Program-made: the position numbers and the translations under genes
The notes under the pieces: model-generated
Database searches by the model: none
What the model saw: only the letters and a program-made list of their open reading frames with translations
Told to the model about the DNA's origin: nothing
Shown: in pieces, positions 5,748-6,912 of the stretch
How the letters are laid out: each line of letters begins with the position of its first letter
Numbering within the stretch: position 1 is the first letter of the stretch
Origin: DATDCY01 sp031406795 [NCBI: Candidatus Rokuibacteriota bacterium]
GTDB taxonomy: Bacteria > JAUVQV01
Reading direction: 5' to 3'
DNA: 6,912 nucleotides
Assembly: GCA_031406795.1 (NCBI GenBank)
Contig: JANOHV010000222.1
Span: forward strand, 1-6,912

Positions 5748-6840
5748 AGCCCCCGAGGCCGCCGGCGCGCGCGGGCACGCCCGAGCCCACGGACGCGTGG
5801 GCACGAAGGCCGTGCCCGTCGCCCGGGCCGTCGGGCTGGCCCTCGCCCACGATCTCACCGAAGTGCGGGCGGATGGCGGGAAGGGCGCGGCGTTTCGCCG
5901 GGGACACATCATCCGCGAGGAGGACCTCCCCCGCCTGCTCCGCTGCGGCAAGGAGCACGTGTTCATCCTCGAGATCGCCCCGGACGAACTGCACGAGGAC
6001 GAGGCCGCAGTGCGCCTCGCCGCCGCGCTCGGCGGCGTTGGCGTCTCGCCCTCGGGGGAGCCGCGCGAGGGCCGGGTCGACCTGGTCGCCTCCCGCGACG
6101 GACTGCTGAAGATCGACCGCGAAGCCCTCCTGTCCTTCAACCTCCTCGGAGAGGTGATGTGCGCCACGCTGCACACGAACACGCTGGTCCGCCAGGGACA
6201 GCGCGTGGCCGGAACCCGGGCGATCCCGCTGGTTGTCCGCAAATCGCTTGTCAGCGAGGCGGTCCGCCGCGCCGCCAGCGCCGCGAACGGCGTGATCGCC
6301 GTGCTGCAGATCGCCCGGCCGCGCATCGGCGTCGTGGTCACGGGCAGCGAGGTCAGCCGCGGTCTCGTGCAGGACCGCTTCGGCCCGCTGCTGGAGCGCA
6401 AGGCCGCGGCCCTCGGTGGCGATGTCGTCGGCGTGCGGATCGCCCCCGACGACGAGGGAGAGATCGCGGCGCGCCTGCAGGAGCTGCTCGCGGCGGGGGC
6501 GAACCTGCTGGTCGCGACGGGCGGGATGTCCGTCGACCCCGACGACCGCACCCGCTTCGCCGCGGACCGGCTCGGCGCGCGCGGGATCGTCTACGGAGCC
6601 GCCGTCCTGCCCGGATCGATGTGCCTGGTCGCGTACCTGCCCGGCGCCGAAGGAGAGATCCCGCTCGTCGGCCTGCCGGCCTGCGCGCTCGCCCACAAGG
6701 CGACGGTCTTCGACCTGATCCTGCCGCGGCTGCTCGCCGGGGAGCGCATCGGCCGCCGGGAACTCGCCGAACTGGGGCACGGCGGCCTCTGCCTGCGCTG
6801 CGAGCGCTGCGACTTCCCGCGCTGCCCCTTCGGAAAGTAA
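5740..6840 (+). CDS. MoeA-like molybdopterin-binding protein with Cys-rich C-terminal tail
   Basis: A 366-residue protein, somewhat shorter than typical MoeA (about 400). The N-terminal part resembles MoeA domains (AVGLALAHDLTEV, GHIIREEDLPRLL). The MoCF molybdopterin-binding fold covers about 195-335, with VVTGSEVSRG (199-208), ATGGMSVDPDDRT (259-271), VLPGSM and GLPACALAHKATVFDL (311-326). MoeA proteins insert molybdate into adenylylated molybdopterin, so this could supply cofactor to the operon's enzyme, or act as a cofactor-binding helper beside a housekeeping MoeA. It ends in CLRCERCDFPRCPFGK (351-366), four cysteines spaced C-x2-C-x2-C-x4-C, absent from E. coli MoeA as far as I recall and suggestive of an Fe-S or zinc site. 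The ATG at 5740 is preferred for the GGGAGGGAGGGG just upstream and an eight-base overlap with mocA; an in-frame ATG at 5698 would add 14 Arg/Gly-rich residues. Confidence 0.87.
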   Translation: MGKAPEAAGARGHARAHGRVGTKAVPVARAVGLALAHDLTEVRADGGKGAAFRRGHIIREEDLPRLLRCGKEHVFILEIAPDELHEDEAAVRLAAALGGVGVSPSGEPREGRVDLVASRDGLLKIDREALLSFNLLGEVMCATLHTNTLVRQGQRVAGTRAIPLVVRKSLVSEAVRRAASAANGVIAVLQIARPRIGVVVTGSEVSRGLVQDRFGPLLERKAAALGGDVVGVRIAPDDEGEIAARLQELLAAGANLLVATGGMSVDPDDRTRFAADRLGARGIVYGAAVLPGSMCLVAYLPGAEGEIPLVGLPACALAHKATVFDLILPRLLAGERIGRRELAELGHGGLCLRCERCDFPRCPFGK

Positions 6841-6912
6841 GGTCTTCCCGGATTGCATCGACTGCGCCTGCGCCCCGTCCGGCACCCCCCGCTAAAACAG
6901 CCGACCCAACAG
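6841..6912. other. Short 3' end of window, nothing recognised
   Basis: The 72 bases after the last stop have no start codon with a ribosome-binding site, no strong hairpin with a T-run and no other signal I can support. It cannot be seen whether the operon continues beyond the window. Confidence 0.5.

Noticed and set aside
5079-6885. Long minus-strand open frames across mocA and the MoeA-like gene
   Set aside because: They are Arg/Ala/Pro-rich shadows with no family motif; the plus-strand genes explain the region.

Overview
The window comes from a bacterial chromosome or a large contig of a GC-rich bacterium. It has two unlike parts. Positions 1 to about 1440 are visibly less GC-rich and hold the 3' part of a gene for an OLD-family ATPase with a TOPRIM nuclease domain, a family often found in anti-phage defence or other accessory loci. 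From about 1441 to the end the DNA is strongly GC-rich and holds one tight operon on the plus strand for a molybdenum hydroxylase and its cofactor maturation. No taxon can be fixed from the sequence alone. The combination of XdhC, a MobA/MocA-like transferase and a Cys-tailed MoeA-like protein reminds me of Desulfobacterota-type anaerobes, but that is from memory and tentative.

Layout: 1-1325, OLD-like ATPase/TOPRIM nuclease (5' end outside the window). 1326-1783, a 458-base gap with no convincing gene; it holds a weak hairpin just after the stop, the composition boundary near 1440, a long nested hairpin (1471-1557), a good sigma70-like promoter (1621-1649) whose -35 box sits inside an inverted repeat, and a second hairpin at the predicted transcript start (1658-1704). 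1784-2239, 2Fe-2S subunit. 2236-4371, Tat-exported molybdopterin-binding large subunit. 4382-5227, XdhC-type maturation factor. 5139-5747, MobA/MocA-like nucleotidyltransferase. 5740-6840, MoeA-like molybdopterin-binding protein with a Cys-rich tail. 6841-6912, a short tail with nothing recognisable.

How the operon works (inference from families): the MoeA-like protein would handle molybdate insertion into molybdopterin, the MocA-like protein would attach CMP to give the dinucleotide cofactor, and XdhC would bind the cofactor and load it into the large subunit. The folded large subunit would then carry the 2Fe-2S subunit through the Tat system to the periplasm. There is no FAD subunit in the window, as expected for IorAB-type enzymes, which pass electrons to other acceptors. 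The substrate (an aldehyde, N-heterocycle or similar) cannot be read from the sequence. The genes are separated by -4, +10, -89 and -8 bases, so translational coupling is likely.

I see no clearly new multi-gene system here. The points most worth a second look are the structured 5' leader and promoter region, the 89-base xdhC/mocA overlap, the Cys-rich tail of the MoeA-like protein, and the sharp composition boundary.
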